Of a stretch of DNA of 64,000 nt, positions 53,301-60,110 are shown in pieces (the stretch's first letter is position 1; each line of letters opens with the position of its first letter). The stretch comes from Streptomyces sp. NBC_01478 (GTDB taxonomy: Bacteria; Actinomycetota; Actinomycetes; Streptomycetales; Streptomycetaceae). The position numbers and the translations under genes were made by a program. The notes under the pieces are model-generated. The model was not told the DNA's origin, made no database searches, and worked only from the letters and a program-made list of their open reading frames with translations. The stretch covers positions 8,847,501 to 8,911,500 of the forward strand of contig NZ_CP109444.1 in NCBI RefSeq assembly GCF_036227225.1, written 5' to 3'.

Positions 53301-53932
53301 CGACCGCTCCCGACCCCACGCTTCCCCGCGCGACCTCCACCACCACAACGCCGCTCACCACACCCCGGCCCACCCCGCAGGCACCCCTCACCGCCCTGCT
53401 CCGCACATCACCTCCGCCGCCCTTCACCCCCGTACAACGTCACCGCCGTACCACCCCCGACAGGCCCACCACACCCCTCGGGCACACCGCACCACCCGTA
53501 GTACCCCTACGCCTAGCCACCCCCCCACATCCCACCCGCCTCCCGATCTCCGCCCCCCTCCCCGTCCAACGCACCCCCTCCTCCGCCACCCCCGCACTCG
53601 GCGCCGCACTCTCCTCCCCCCTGAACCAAGTCCGCCCCACCGTCGGAAAGACCGGCATCACCCCCGCCCCCACCACCATCGCCGCCCCCGCACTCACCAC
53701 CGCCCCACCTCCACCCCCGTACTCCCCGACCACAGTCACCGCAGCTCCACCCCCACCCCCACCCCCCGCCTACGAAGCCATCCCCGCAGGCCAGTTCGAC
53801 CCCCGAGAGCTCACCGACTTCCAGCTCGACGAACTCGTGCACAGGATCATCGGCCGCATCACCCGCCTGATCCGCACGGAACTCCGCCTGGACCGCGAAC
53901 GGATCGGCAAACTCCGCGACCCCCGCCACTGA
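50318..53932 (+). CDS. 1204-residue disordered (V/I)QR-repeat protein in the tape-measure position
   Basis: ATG 50318, 1 nt after the preceding stop. N-terminus MGFLDRLRGRDD, then WPGLAPIQRA and GARLPTWQNPSF (about 55-90), which look conserved. Nearly all the rest is Pro/Ser/Ala/Thr-rich and without predicted helices. (V/I)QR occurs 16 times over about 1000 residues, mostly followed by S-(A/V/T). Four 52-residue tandem repeats start at residue 646. The last 45 residues are a compact basic helix pair (LTDFQLDELVHRIIGRITRLIRTELRLDRERIGKLRD). Between the chaperone-like genes and the second tube gene one expects the tape measure, but the composition is not that of a helical ruler. It may be a scaffold, ruler or recruiting hub. 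Confidence 0.8.
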   Translation: MGFLDRLRGRDDGARAESGAAVGDAGSDPDGSTGSAGSTASTSSTGPAVRVAAWPGLAPIQRASAVGGTGVADTGFGARLPTWQNPSFTGTGFRAVLDAERSARIAGSPPMRAARAVPSLGQPAGELPLAGRAAAAPVERAAAVPLRTTAGRGVSGTLGVQRAVPLVRGGSSGVKAEAVRPVGSDSGVEPVRPASGVRVTAVSSEPLRPGSLTRAGAGAAAVAVQRKLVARRNSAAVGGGSGSGSGDDKGDKGGESGSASTDASRGGVTPDGESPVPFVDPATGDGTPARGNVAGVVPAAPGGPTAVATGAAKPAVQRRPATNSVAPQASSGRATTPRRPSANGGDDPAGPGGHGDGAPVSGNGTGSGSGTDRVQRSIPAPDMTVAARASLPVQRAMTASAPRDADTAQPRPNTPAPPTPAEPDNDPTPGPTSPPAPQVQRSAVPHTPRVPLGAPLVTHQAVRRSAAHSVPGELPNTPSPQGDSPTVPEAGSATPVPPPPTTTPTRRRSPLGAPVTSTPADAKPLTGSPIPQAGAEHRTEPVPRPTIQRSATPSTLVPVTTTYPTTAHGPTAAPATPSPAIQRSAPESTPMPATQASSATTPPSTAHRPIAASPPSGSEPTIQRSAAPSRPVVPAPQTPSVTSSALPTPGQGPAVQPSVAPSATVPPSQIPSAGASSPAVRPTAADGATGAPANSSVLPMPGLGPSVQRSVAPSAPVPPSHIPSASAPSPAVRRTATGGATAAPVDWSVLPMQGQGPSVQRSVAPSTPVPPLRAPSASAPSPAARPTATGGLTGVQADSVVLPVPGLGPSVQRSVAPSAPVPPPHTPSATEPSPVARRTATGGAPGAPATSAVPPTSGPGPTVQRSAAPTAPVPPPRTPSATRPTTALLPTVAPVKAASPAPTPSSAVIPPSAVTSSRIGPRSSDLAPPSAESPSPAGPRPSAVTPPPAVPSSTAASPPHVGSPPPAPSTSSAGRSAGPSTTTQHRATKLTPPSPTAPDPTLPRATSTTTTPLTTPRPTPQAPLTALLRTSPPPPFTPVQRHRRTTPDRPTTPLGHTAPPVVPLRLATPPHPTRLPISAPLPVQRTPSSATPALGAALSSPLNQVRPTVGKTGITPAPTTIAAPALTTAPPPPPYSPTTVTAAPPPPPPPAYEAIPAGQFDPRELTDFQLDELVHRIIGRITRLIRTELRLDRERIGKLRDPRH
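52253..52980 (+). repeat. 156-bp tandem repeats, four full copies plus one partial
   Basis: Units at 52253-52408, 52409-52564, 52565-52720, 52721-52876 and a decayed fifth from 52877. Each encodes 52 residues of the form LP-x-PG-x-GP-(S/A)-VQ-(R/P)-SVAPS ... TATGGA. Exactly in frame; length is constant while single bases vary. Confidence 0.9.
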
Positions 53933-54000
53933 CCGGCACCGCGCCGCACGACAGCGCACCCCGACTCATCGCACCGCAACGACAGAAAGGCCCACCCCCG

Positions 54001-54423
54001 ATGTCCCGCCTCGACCCGGGCTCCACCATCTGGTTCACCCTCAGCATCGACGGCGAGAGCCTCGGCTACTTCAACGGGTGCGAAGGGCTGTCGTCGCAGG
54101 TGGAGATCGAGCACCGGCAGGAGGGCGGCAACAACGGCTTCGTATGGCAACTCCCCACCCGTGTCACCTTTTCCACCATCCGGCTGACCCGCCCGCTCAC
54201 CCCGGACACCGCGAAGGTCGCCAAGTGGATCTCCTCCGTGCAGACCGGGATCAAGCGCCCCACCGGGCAGATCGCGGCGCTGCGCGCGGATGGTTCGGAG
54301 GTCGCGCACTGGGGGCTCATCGACGTGCTGCCGGTGAGCTGGCAGGGCCCCTCCCTGGACCCGGCGGGGCCCGCCGTCGCCACCGAGGTGCTGGAGATCG
54401 CCCACCACGGATTCACGGACTGA
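54001..54423 (+). CDS. CIS second tube protein (Pvc5-like, tube initiator/adaptor)
   Basis: 140 residues, ATG 54001. gpFI/Hcp-like fold related to the main tube protein: WFTLSIDGESLGYFNGCEGL, EIEHRQEGGNN, IRLTRPLTPDTAKVAKWI, ending VATEVLEIAHHGF. In PVC and Afp the minor tube proteins sit between the baseplate hub and the main tube. 19 nt upstream of the LysM-type baseplate gene. Confidence 0.93.
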   Translation: MSRLDPGSTIWFTLSIDGESLGYFNGCEGLSSQVEIEHRQEGGNNGFVWQLPTRVTFSTIRLTRPLTPDTAKVAKWISSVQTGIKRPTGQIAALRADGSEVAHWGLIDVLPVSWQGPSLDPAGPAVATEVLEIAHHGFTD

Positions 54424-54442
54424 GCGGGGCGGGAGACGCACC

Positions 54443-55162
54443 ATGGCCACCAGCAGAGGCGCGGGCAAGAGTCTCGTCCGTGCCAGTCTCGCCATTCACG
54501 AGCCGCCCGTCGGAGGCAGCACCACCCCGGGCGGGCTCATCAAGACCTTCGCCTTCGACTTCAACCCGGCACAGTTGTCGCTGACCCGTCGCGCCCAGTG
54601 GAAGACCACCCCGGCGCAGATCGAACGGGACGGCTCCGTCCCGGAGTTCATGGGTTCGCAGCCGCGTGAGATGGGCGTGGAGATCTTCCTCGACTCCTCC
54701 GACGAACCGACCAGCAACTCGGTGCTGAAGAAGGTCGAGTCGCTCCTCGCGTGCTGCGACGTGACCACCAAGTCCATTGCCGCCAAACAGCCTTCACCTC
54801 CGTGGGTGGTGTTCCAGTGGGGGTCCTTCTCCACCGCCCGCTTCACCGCGTACGTCTCCTCCGTCGAGGCCGCGTACTCGCTCTTCGGGACGACCGGCGT
54901 GCCCATCCGTGCCACCTGCCGGCTGCAACTCCACGAGATACCGAGCAAGACCAAGGGCCAGAACCCGACGTCGGGCGCGCTCACCGCGCAACGCGTCCAC
55001 CGGGTCGTGGCAGGGGACTCCCTGCAGTCGCTGGCCTGGCGGGAGTACGGCGACTCCGCCGCGTGGCGGGCGATCGCCGAGGCCAACGGGATCGACGACC
55101 CGACGCGGCTCGCGAACGGTGTCGAACTCGTGCTGCCCGCCGCCGAGGAGGTGCGTTCCTGA
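54443..55162 (+). CDS. cis7: CIS baseplate protein with LysM domain (Pvc7-like)
   Basis: 239 residues, ATG 54443. N-terminal 160 residues match the phage gp53/Pvc7-like fold (LIKTFAFDFNPAQLSLTRRAQWKTTPA, then EFMGSQPREMGVEIFLD). Residues 185-235 form a LysM domain: HRVVAGDSLQSLAWREYGDSAAWRAIAEANGID. In other CIS the LysM part fastens the hub to the tube end. The stop shares a base with the spike gene ATG (TGATG). Confidence 0.93.
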   Translation: MATSRGAGKSLVRASLAIHEPPVGGSTTPGGLIKTFAFDFNPAQLSLTRRAQWKTTPAQIERDGSVPEFMGSQPREMGVEIFLDSSDEPTSNSVLKKVESLLACCDVTTKSIAAKQPSPPWVVFQWGSFSTARFTAYVSSVEAAYSLFGTTGVPIRATCRLQLHEIPSKTKGQNPTSGALTAQRVHRVVAGDSLQSLAWREYGDSAAWRAIAEANGIDDPTRLANGVELVLPAAEEVRS

Positions 55163-57069
55163 TGGTGAAGTCCGCGTTCTCCAACGTCGTCGAGGTGCGG
55201 ATCGGCGGGGCCAAGATCCCTTCCGAGTACGCCCGTTACCTCGTCGACAGCTACGTCGACCAGGGCGTCGGCGTGCCCGCCGCGTTCCGGCTCACCTTCC
55301 GGGACCCGTACCGCCTGATCCTCGGAAAGCTGGGGGTCACCTTCGGCACGAAGGTCGTCATCGCGCCGGTGGCCGACGGACAGGGTGCCTCCGATCCGCT
55401 GCTGACCGGTGAGGTCACGGGACTTGAGGCGGACTACGACGGCACCGGCACCTTCACCGTCGTCCGCGGCTACGACTTCGGGCACCGGCTGCTGCGGCAG
55501 CGCCGGGTGGCCGCCTACCGCAACCAGAGCGCCTCCGACATCGCCCGCAAACTCGCCGCCCAGGACGGCGTGCCGATCGGGAAGATCACCTCCACGCGCA
55601 CGGTCTACGAGTTCATCTCCCAGTCCAACGTGACCGATTGGGACTTTCTCGCCCGGCTCGCCGACGAGAACGAGATGGTCATGTCGGTCGACGCCGACGG
55701 CAAGTTCCAGTTCGTGGAGCCCAAGCCGTCGTCCGGCGCGCCGTCGCCCGAGACCGACGGCGACAAAAGCCCGTTCGTGCTCCAGGCAGGGCACGACATC
55801 CTGCGGCTGCGGGCCGCCGTGACCGCCGCCGATCAGGTCGCCACCGTCGAGGCGCGCGGGTGGGACGTCACCACGAAGAAGAAACTCACCGCCACCTCGC
55901 CCGGGGCCTCGAATCCGGCCATCGGCATCGGCACCACCCCGGGCGCGGCGGCCGGCAAGTTCAAGACGGCCAAGCTCGTCGAGACGGGCACGCCCTACGA
56001 CAAGCAGAACGAGGTGAAGTTCGCCGCCGCCGCCCTCGCCGACGACGTGACGTCCTCCTTCGCCGAACTGGAGGTCGTCGCGCGCGGAAATCCCAAGCTG
56101 CGCCCGGGAGTTCCGGTCGCGCTGGCCGACGTAGGGGCGCCCTTCGAGGGCAAGTACACGGCCACTTCCGTACGGCACGTCTTCGGCGACGGAAAGCACT
56201 ACGAGACCTGGGTGACGGTCAGCGGACGGCAGTGGCGTTCGCTGTACGGGCTCGCCTCGGGCGGTTCGGCCACCGCGCCCCGGCTGCCCGGCGTCGCCAA
56301 CGCCCTTGTCACGGACGTCAACGACCCGCTCAAGCAGGGGCGGGTGCGGCTGCAGTTCCCGTGGCTGGACGACACGTACGTCAGCGACTGGACGCGGACC
56401 GTGCAGTGGGGCGGGCTGGGGGGTGGCGGCGTCTTCCCGATGGACGTCAACGACGAAGTGCTGGTCGCCTTCGACCGAGGGGCACTTGATCATCCCTTCG
56501 TGATCGGCGGGCTCTACAACGGCAAGGACAAGCCGACCGTCGTGAGCGACGTTCCGTTGCACGACGCCGTACGGAAGAAGGCGAGCCGGCACACCGTCTC
56601 CGACCGGGACGGCAACCGGATGGATCTGCTCAGCCAGAAGACCGGCGGCCGCAAGCAAGGGGTCCGACTGGCCTCCGGGGACAAGCAGTTGACCATCACC
56701 CTGGACCGCACGAACACCGAGATCACCGTCGACAGCAAGGGCACGGTCTCCATCAAGGGCAGCCGGTCCGTGTCGGTCGAGGCCGGGACCGATCTCACCC
56801 TCAGCGCCCGGCGCAGCCTGACCATCAAGAGCGGCGGCCTCCTGAACATCGAGGGGCGCGGGATGGTCAACGTCAAGTCGACCACCGGAGCGATCACGTT
56901 GGACGCGATGGGCGCCCTCAACCTGAAGGCGCTCGGCAACGCGATGCTCACCGCGGGCGGGAGCGTGCAGGTCAACTCCATCGGCAACGTGGGCATTCGG
57001 GCCATCACCGTGCCGATCATGGGCGTGGTCACCCTCAACGGCCTTGTCCCGATGGTGATTCCGGCATGA
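55162..57069 (+). CDS. cis8: CIS spike protein (VgrG/gpD-gp5-like, Pvc8)
   Basis: 635 residues, ATG 55162. gp27-like hub (residues 1-370: SEYARYLVDSYVDQGVGVPAAFRLTF, YDFGHRLLRQRRVAAYRNQSASDIA), OB fold (about 380-470: NDPLKQGRVRLQFPWLDD, WGGLGGGGVFPMDVNDEVLVAFDRG), then a triple-stranded beta-helix needle (TEITVDSKGTVSIKGSRSVSVEA). The extreme C-terminus is hydrophobic (VPIMGVVTLNGLVPMVIP). No separate PAAR tip gene is found nearby, so this end may form the tip itself. Confidence 0.95.
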   Translation: MVKSAFSNVVEVRIGGAKIPSEYARYLVDSYVDQGVGVPAAFRLTFRDPYRLILGKLGVTFGTKVVIAPVADGQGASDPLLTGEVTGLEADYDGTGTFTVVRGYDFGHRLLRQRRVAAYRNQSASDIARKLAAQDGVPIGKITSTRTVYEFISQSNVTDWDFLARLADENEMVMSVDADGKFQFVEPKPSSGAPSPETDGDKSPFVLQAGHDILRLRAAVTAADQVATVEARGWDVTTKKKLTATSPGASNPAIGIGTTPGAAAGKFKTAKLVETGTPYDKQNEVKFAAAALADDVTSSFAELEVVARGNPKLRPGVPVALADVGAPFEGKYTATSVRHVFGDGKHYETWVTVSGRQWRSLYGLASGGSATAPRLPGVANALVTDVNDPLKQGRVRLQFPWLDDTYVSDWTRTVQWGGLGGGGVFPMDVNDEVLVAFDRGALDHPFVIGGLYNGKDKPTVVSDVPLHDAVRKKASRHTVSDRDGNRMDLLSQKTGGRKQGVRLASGDKQLTITLDRTNTEITVDSKGTVSIKGSRSVSVEAGTDLTLSARRSLTIKSGGLLNIEGRGMVNVKSTTGAITLDAMGALNLKALGNAMLTAGGSVQVNSIGNVGIRAITVPIMGVVTLNGLVPMVIPA

Positions 57070-57106
57070 GCGGCCCAACGGGCAAGGAACAGGCGGGTGT
57101 TGTCTG

Positions 57107-57550
57107 ATGGCCGAACAATTCGTGGGCTCCGGGTGGTCGTTCCCGCTGCGCATCGGCCCGACCGGCGGCATCGCGCTGGTCAGCGGGGAGCGCGAGGTCG
57201 AGGAGGCGATCCGGCTCGTGCTGTCCACGGCGCCGGGCGAACGCCCGATGCGGCCCGACTTCGGCTGCGCGATCCACGACCTGGTGTTCGCGCCGGTCAA
57301 CGAGCAGACCGCGGGCCGGATCCAGCACGAGGTGCACGTCAGCCTCGACCGCTGGGAGCCGCGTATCGAGGTCGAGGACGTCGAGGTCACCGCGGGCACC
57401 GAGCAGAGCGTGCTGTACATCGACGTGCGCTACTCGATCCGCGGCACCAACAACCCGCGCAGCCTCGTCTTCCCCTTCTACGTCATCCCGTCCCACGACG
57501 AGCCGGACACCTCCGGTACGCCCGGCACGGCTGCTGAAAGCGACAACTGA
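57107..57550 (+). CDS. cis9: CIS baseplate wedge protein (gp25-like, Pvc9)
   Basis: 147 residues, ATG 57107. gp25/lysozyme-like wedge: GWSFPLRIGPTGGIALVSGEREVEEAIRLVLSTAPGERPMRPDFGC, with the EPR-type motif as WEPRIEVEDVEV. gp25 joins sheath and baseplate and starts sheath assembly. 3 nt before the J gene. Confidence 0.95.
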   Translation: MAEQFVGSGWSFPLRIGPTGGIALVSGEREVEEAIRLVLSTAPGERPMRPDFGCAIHDLVFAPVNEQTAGRIQHEVHVSLDRWEPRIEVEDVEVTAGTEQSVLYIDVRYSIRGTNNPRSLVFPFYVIPSHDEPDTSGTPGTAAESDN

Positions 57551-57553
57551 CCG

Positions 57554-59512
57554 ATGGCTCTGCCCTCCCCGAACCTCGACGACCGCCGCTTCCAGCAGTT
57601 CGTCGACGACGCCAAGCGCTACATCCAGCAGCGCGCCCCGGAGTGGACCGACCACAACGTCTCCGACCCCGGCGTCACCCTCGTCGAGACGGTCGCGCAC
57701 ATGGCCGACCAGATCGTCTACCGCCTCAACCGGGTACCGGACAAGAACCACTTGGCCTTCCTCGACCTGGTCGGCATCACGCTCTTCCCGCCGTCCGCGG
57801 CCCGCACCGACGTCACGTTCTGGCTGTCGGCGCCCCAGGAGGAACCGGTGCAGGTGCCGCTGGGCACCGAGGTGGCGACGATGCGCACGGAGGGCGAGGA
57901 GGCGGTGGTCTTCGCCACCGAGCGCGAACTCGCCGTAGTGCCCGCTGCGTTGAGGCATCTCGTGGTGCAGCACCGGGGCAAGCAGGTCGTCGACCGGACC
58001 CACGACCTCGCCGAGGGCAACCACGTGATGTGCTTCGCCGAGGCGCCCGACCCCGGCGACTCCATGCTGTTCGGCCTCACCGCCGCCGTCCCGCACTGCG
58101 CCCTCGCCCTCGAACTCGACAGCCGCGTCGACGGAGTCGGCGTCGACCCGCGCCAGCCGCCCCTGGTCTGGGAGGCGTGGACCGCCGACGGCTGGCAGTC
58201 CTGCGAGGTGGACCGCGACGGCACCGGCGGCCTCAACCGGCCCGGCGCGGTCGTCCTGCACGTCCCCGGCGGCCACACCCTGTCCCGCAACGGCGGCCAG
58301 GAAGCAGGCTGGCTGCGCTGCCGCGTCACCGAACCCCACCCCGACCAGCCCTTCTACACCACCTCGCCGACCGTCCGCTCCGCCGAGGCCTTCACCATCG
58401 GCGGCACCACCACCGTCGTCCACGCCGACACGGTCTACGACGAGGCGCTCGGCGAGTCCACCGGCCTGCCCGGGCAGCGGCTGCGGCTCGCGCACACACC
58501 GGTCGTCGGCGACAGCCCGCCGCTCCTCCTCCAGACCGCCGAGCACGACGGCTGGACGGACTGGCAGGTCGTCCCGCACTTCGCCGCCTCCGGCCCCGAC
58601 GACCGCCACATCACCCTCGACGCGGCCACCGGCGAACTCGGCTTCGGCCCCGCCGTCCGCGAACCCGACGGCTCCCTGCGCCAGTACGGCATGGTCGCCC
58701 CCAAGGGCGCGGTGATCCGCGCCCGCCGCTACCGCACCGGCGGCGGCCGGGCCGGCAACGTGGCGCGCGGCGCGGTGCAGATCCTGCGCAGCTCCATCCC
58801 GTACGTCTCCGAGGTCGTCAACCGTGAGGCGGCACGCGGGGGAGTGGACGGCGAGACGGTCCAGGAGGCCAAGACCCGCGCCCCGATCACCCTGCGCGCC
58901 CAGGAACGGGCGGTCACCCTCCGCGACTACGAGGAACTGTCCCGCCGGGCCGCCCCCGAGACCGCCCGCATCACCTGCCTGGAGGGCGACGAGGGCGAGC
59001 ACGGGGCGTATGCCGTACGGGTGTTGGTGGTGCCGCAGGCCGTGCCCGACCCCGGCGGACGACTGCGCTTCGAGCAACTGGTCCCCGGAGACGCCCTGTT
59101 GGACCGGATCACCCGGCATCTCGACGAACGGCGGCTGATCGGGACCCGGTTGGCGGTCGGCCCGCCCTTCTACCAGGGCATCACCGTCGTTGCCACGGTC
59201 CACGCGTTCCGGGGCGTCGACACCGACCGGGTGCGCCGCCAGGCCCACGACGCCCTCTACCGCCACCTCGACCCGCTCACCGGCGGATCGGACGGAAAGG
59301 GCTGGCCGTTCGGGCGCCCGGTGCAGTCCGGGGAGGTCTTCGCGGTGCTCCAGCGGGTGCCCGGTGTGGAACTGGTCGACGAGGTCGTGCTGCACCCGGC
59401 CGACCCGCTCACCGGCAAGCGCGGCGACCCCACCGACCGCATCGATCTGGAGCGGCCGTCGCTGGTGTTCTCCTTCGACCACCGCGTCCGCGTGATCGGA
59501 GACGGCGCGTGA
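57554..59512 (+). CDS. cis11: CIS baseplate J protein (Pvc11/gp6-like)
   Basis: 652 residues, ATG 57554. Starts with LPSPNLDDRRFQQFVDDAKRYI and WTDHNVSDPGVTLVETVAHM, the conserved opening of the CIS J-like proteins. Later segments (LDAATGELGFGPAVREPDGS; GVDGETVQEAKTRAPITLRAQERAVTLRDYEEL) match the baseplate J core. It forms the wedge ring around the hub. Full-length for the family. Confidence 0.95.
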   Translation: MALPSPNLDDRRFQQFVDDAKRYIQQRAPEWTDHNVSDPGVTLVETVAHMADQIVYRLNRVPDKNHLAFLDLVGITLFPPSAARTDVTFWLSAPQEEPVQVPLGTEVATMRTEGEEAVVFATERELAVVPAALRHLVVQHRGKQVVDRTHDLAEGNHVMCFAEAPDPGDSMLFGLTAAVPHCALALELDSRVDGVGVDPRQPPLVWEAWTADGWQSCEVDRDGTGGLNRPGAVVLHVPGGHTLSRNGGQEAGWLRCRVTEPHPDQPFYTTSPTVRSAEAFTIGGTTTVVHADTVYDEALGESTGLPGQRLRLAHTPVVGDSPPLLLQTAEHDGWTDWQVVPHFAASGPDDRHITLDAATGELGFGPAVREPDGSLRQYGMVAPKGAVIRARRYRTGGGRAGNVARGAVQILRSSIPYVSEVVNREAARGGVDGETVQEAKTRAPITLRAQERAVTLRDYEELSRRAAPETARITCLEGDEGEHGAYAVRVLVVPQAVPDPGGRLRFEQLVPGDALLDRITRHLDERRLIGTRLAVGPPFYQGITVVATVHAFRGVDTDRVRRQAHDALYRHLDPLTGGSDGKGWPFGRPVQSGEVFAVLQRVPGVELVDEVVLHPADPLTGKRGDPTDRIDLERPSLVFSFDHRVRVIGDGA

Positions 59513-59543
59513 ACACTGCCGACTCCCCGATGGGAGGCCCGCG

Positions 59544-60110
59544 TTGAGGGGTTCAGTGGACGGCCTCGGCTCCTCCGCGCCGATCGGCGCGATGCTGCCC
59601 GCCGTGTTCGCCGACGACGACCTCGCCCAGCGTTTCGTCGCCGGGCTCGACGAGGTCGTAGCGCCGATCCTGAGTGTGCTGGACTGCCTGGACACGTACT
59701 TCCGGCCGTCGCTCGCACCGCTCGACTTCGTGCAGTGGCTGGGGAGTTGGGTCGGTGCCGAGACCGACGGCAGTGAACCGGAGGAGCGACTGCGCGCCGC
59801 CGTGGCCGCCGCCACCTATCTGCACCGCATCCGCGGCACCCGACGCGGACTGGCCGAAGCCGTCCGGCTCGCGTTCGGGGTCGAACCCGAGATCACCGAG
59901 AGCGGCGCCGCCGACTGGAACGCCCGCCCGCTCGGCCCGGTACCCGGCGAACGCAGCCCCCGGCTGCACGTACATCTGCGGCTGCCCGCGCCGACCACGC
60001 TGGACACCCACCGGCTGGACGCCCTCGTGGCGGCCGCCCGCCCCGCCCACATGCCGTACACGGTCCAGGTCACCACCACCGTGCCCGCCGAAAGGAACCC
60101 CGAGAGATGA
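59544..60110 (+). CDS. CIS baseplate tail protein (P2 gpI-like, Pvc12-like)
   Basis: 188 residues from a TTG at 59544 with GGGAGG 6 nt upstream; GTG at 59556 and an internal ATG are alternatives. Pattern of phage tail protein I: FVAGLDEVVAPILSVLDCLDTYFRPSLAPLDFVQWLGSWVG, RGTRRGLAEAVRLAFG and a short C-terminal beta domain. It pairs with J in wedge formation. Short compared with Pvc12; fibre-binding parts seem to be absent. Stop overlaps the next ATG by 4 bp. Confidence 0.85.
   Translation: MRGSVDGLGSSAPIGAMLPAVFADDDLAQRFVAGLDEVVAPILSVLDCLDTYFRPSLAPLDFVQWLGSWVGAETDGSEPEERLRAAVAAATYLHRIRGTRRGLAEAVRLAFGVEPEITESGAADWNARPLGPVPGERSPRLHVHLRLPAPTTLDTHRLDALVAAARPAHMPYTVQVTTTVPAERNPER

Noticed and set aside
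59530..59547. Five-codon upstream frame (ATG...TGA) before the P2-I-like gene
   Set aside because: It overlaps the ribosome site of the TTG start and is too short to assess; it is probably accidental.
57035..59815. A 926-residue minus-strand frame opposite gp25 and baseplate J
   Set aside because: Same reason: a GC-driven antisense frame over well-defined baseplate genes, with no motifs of its own.
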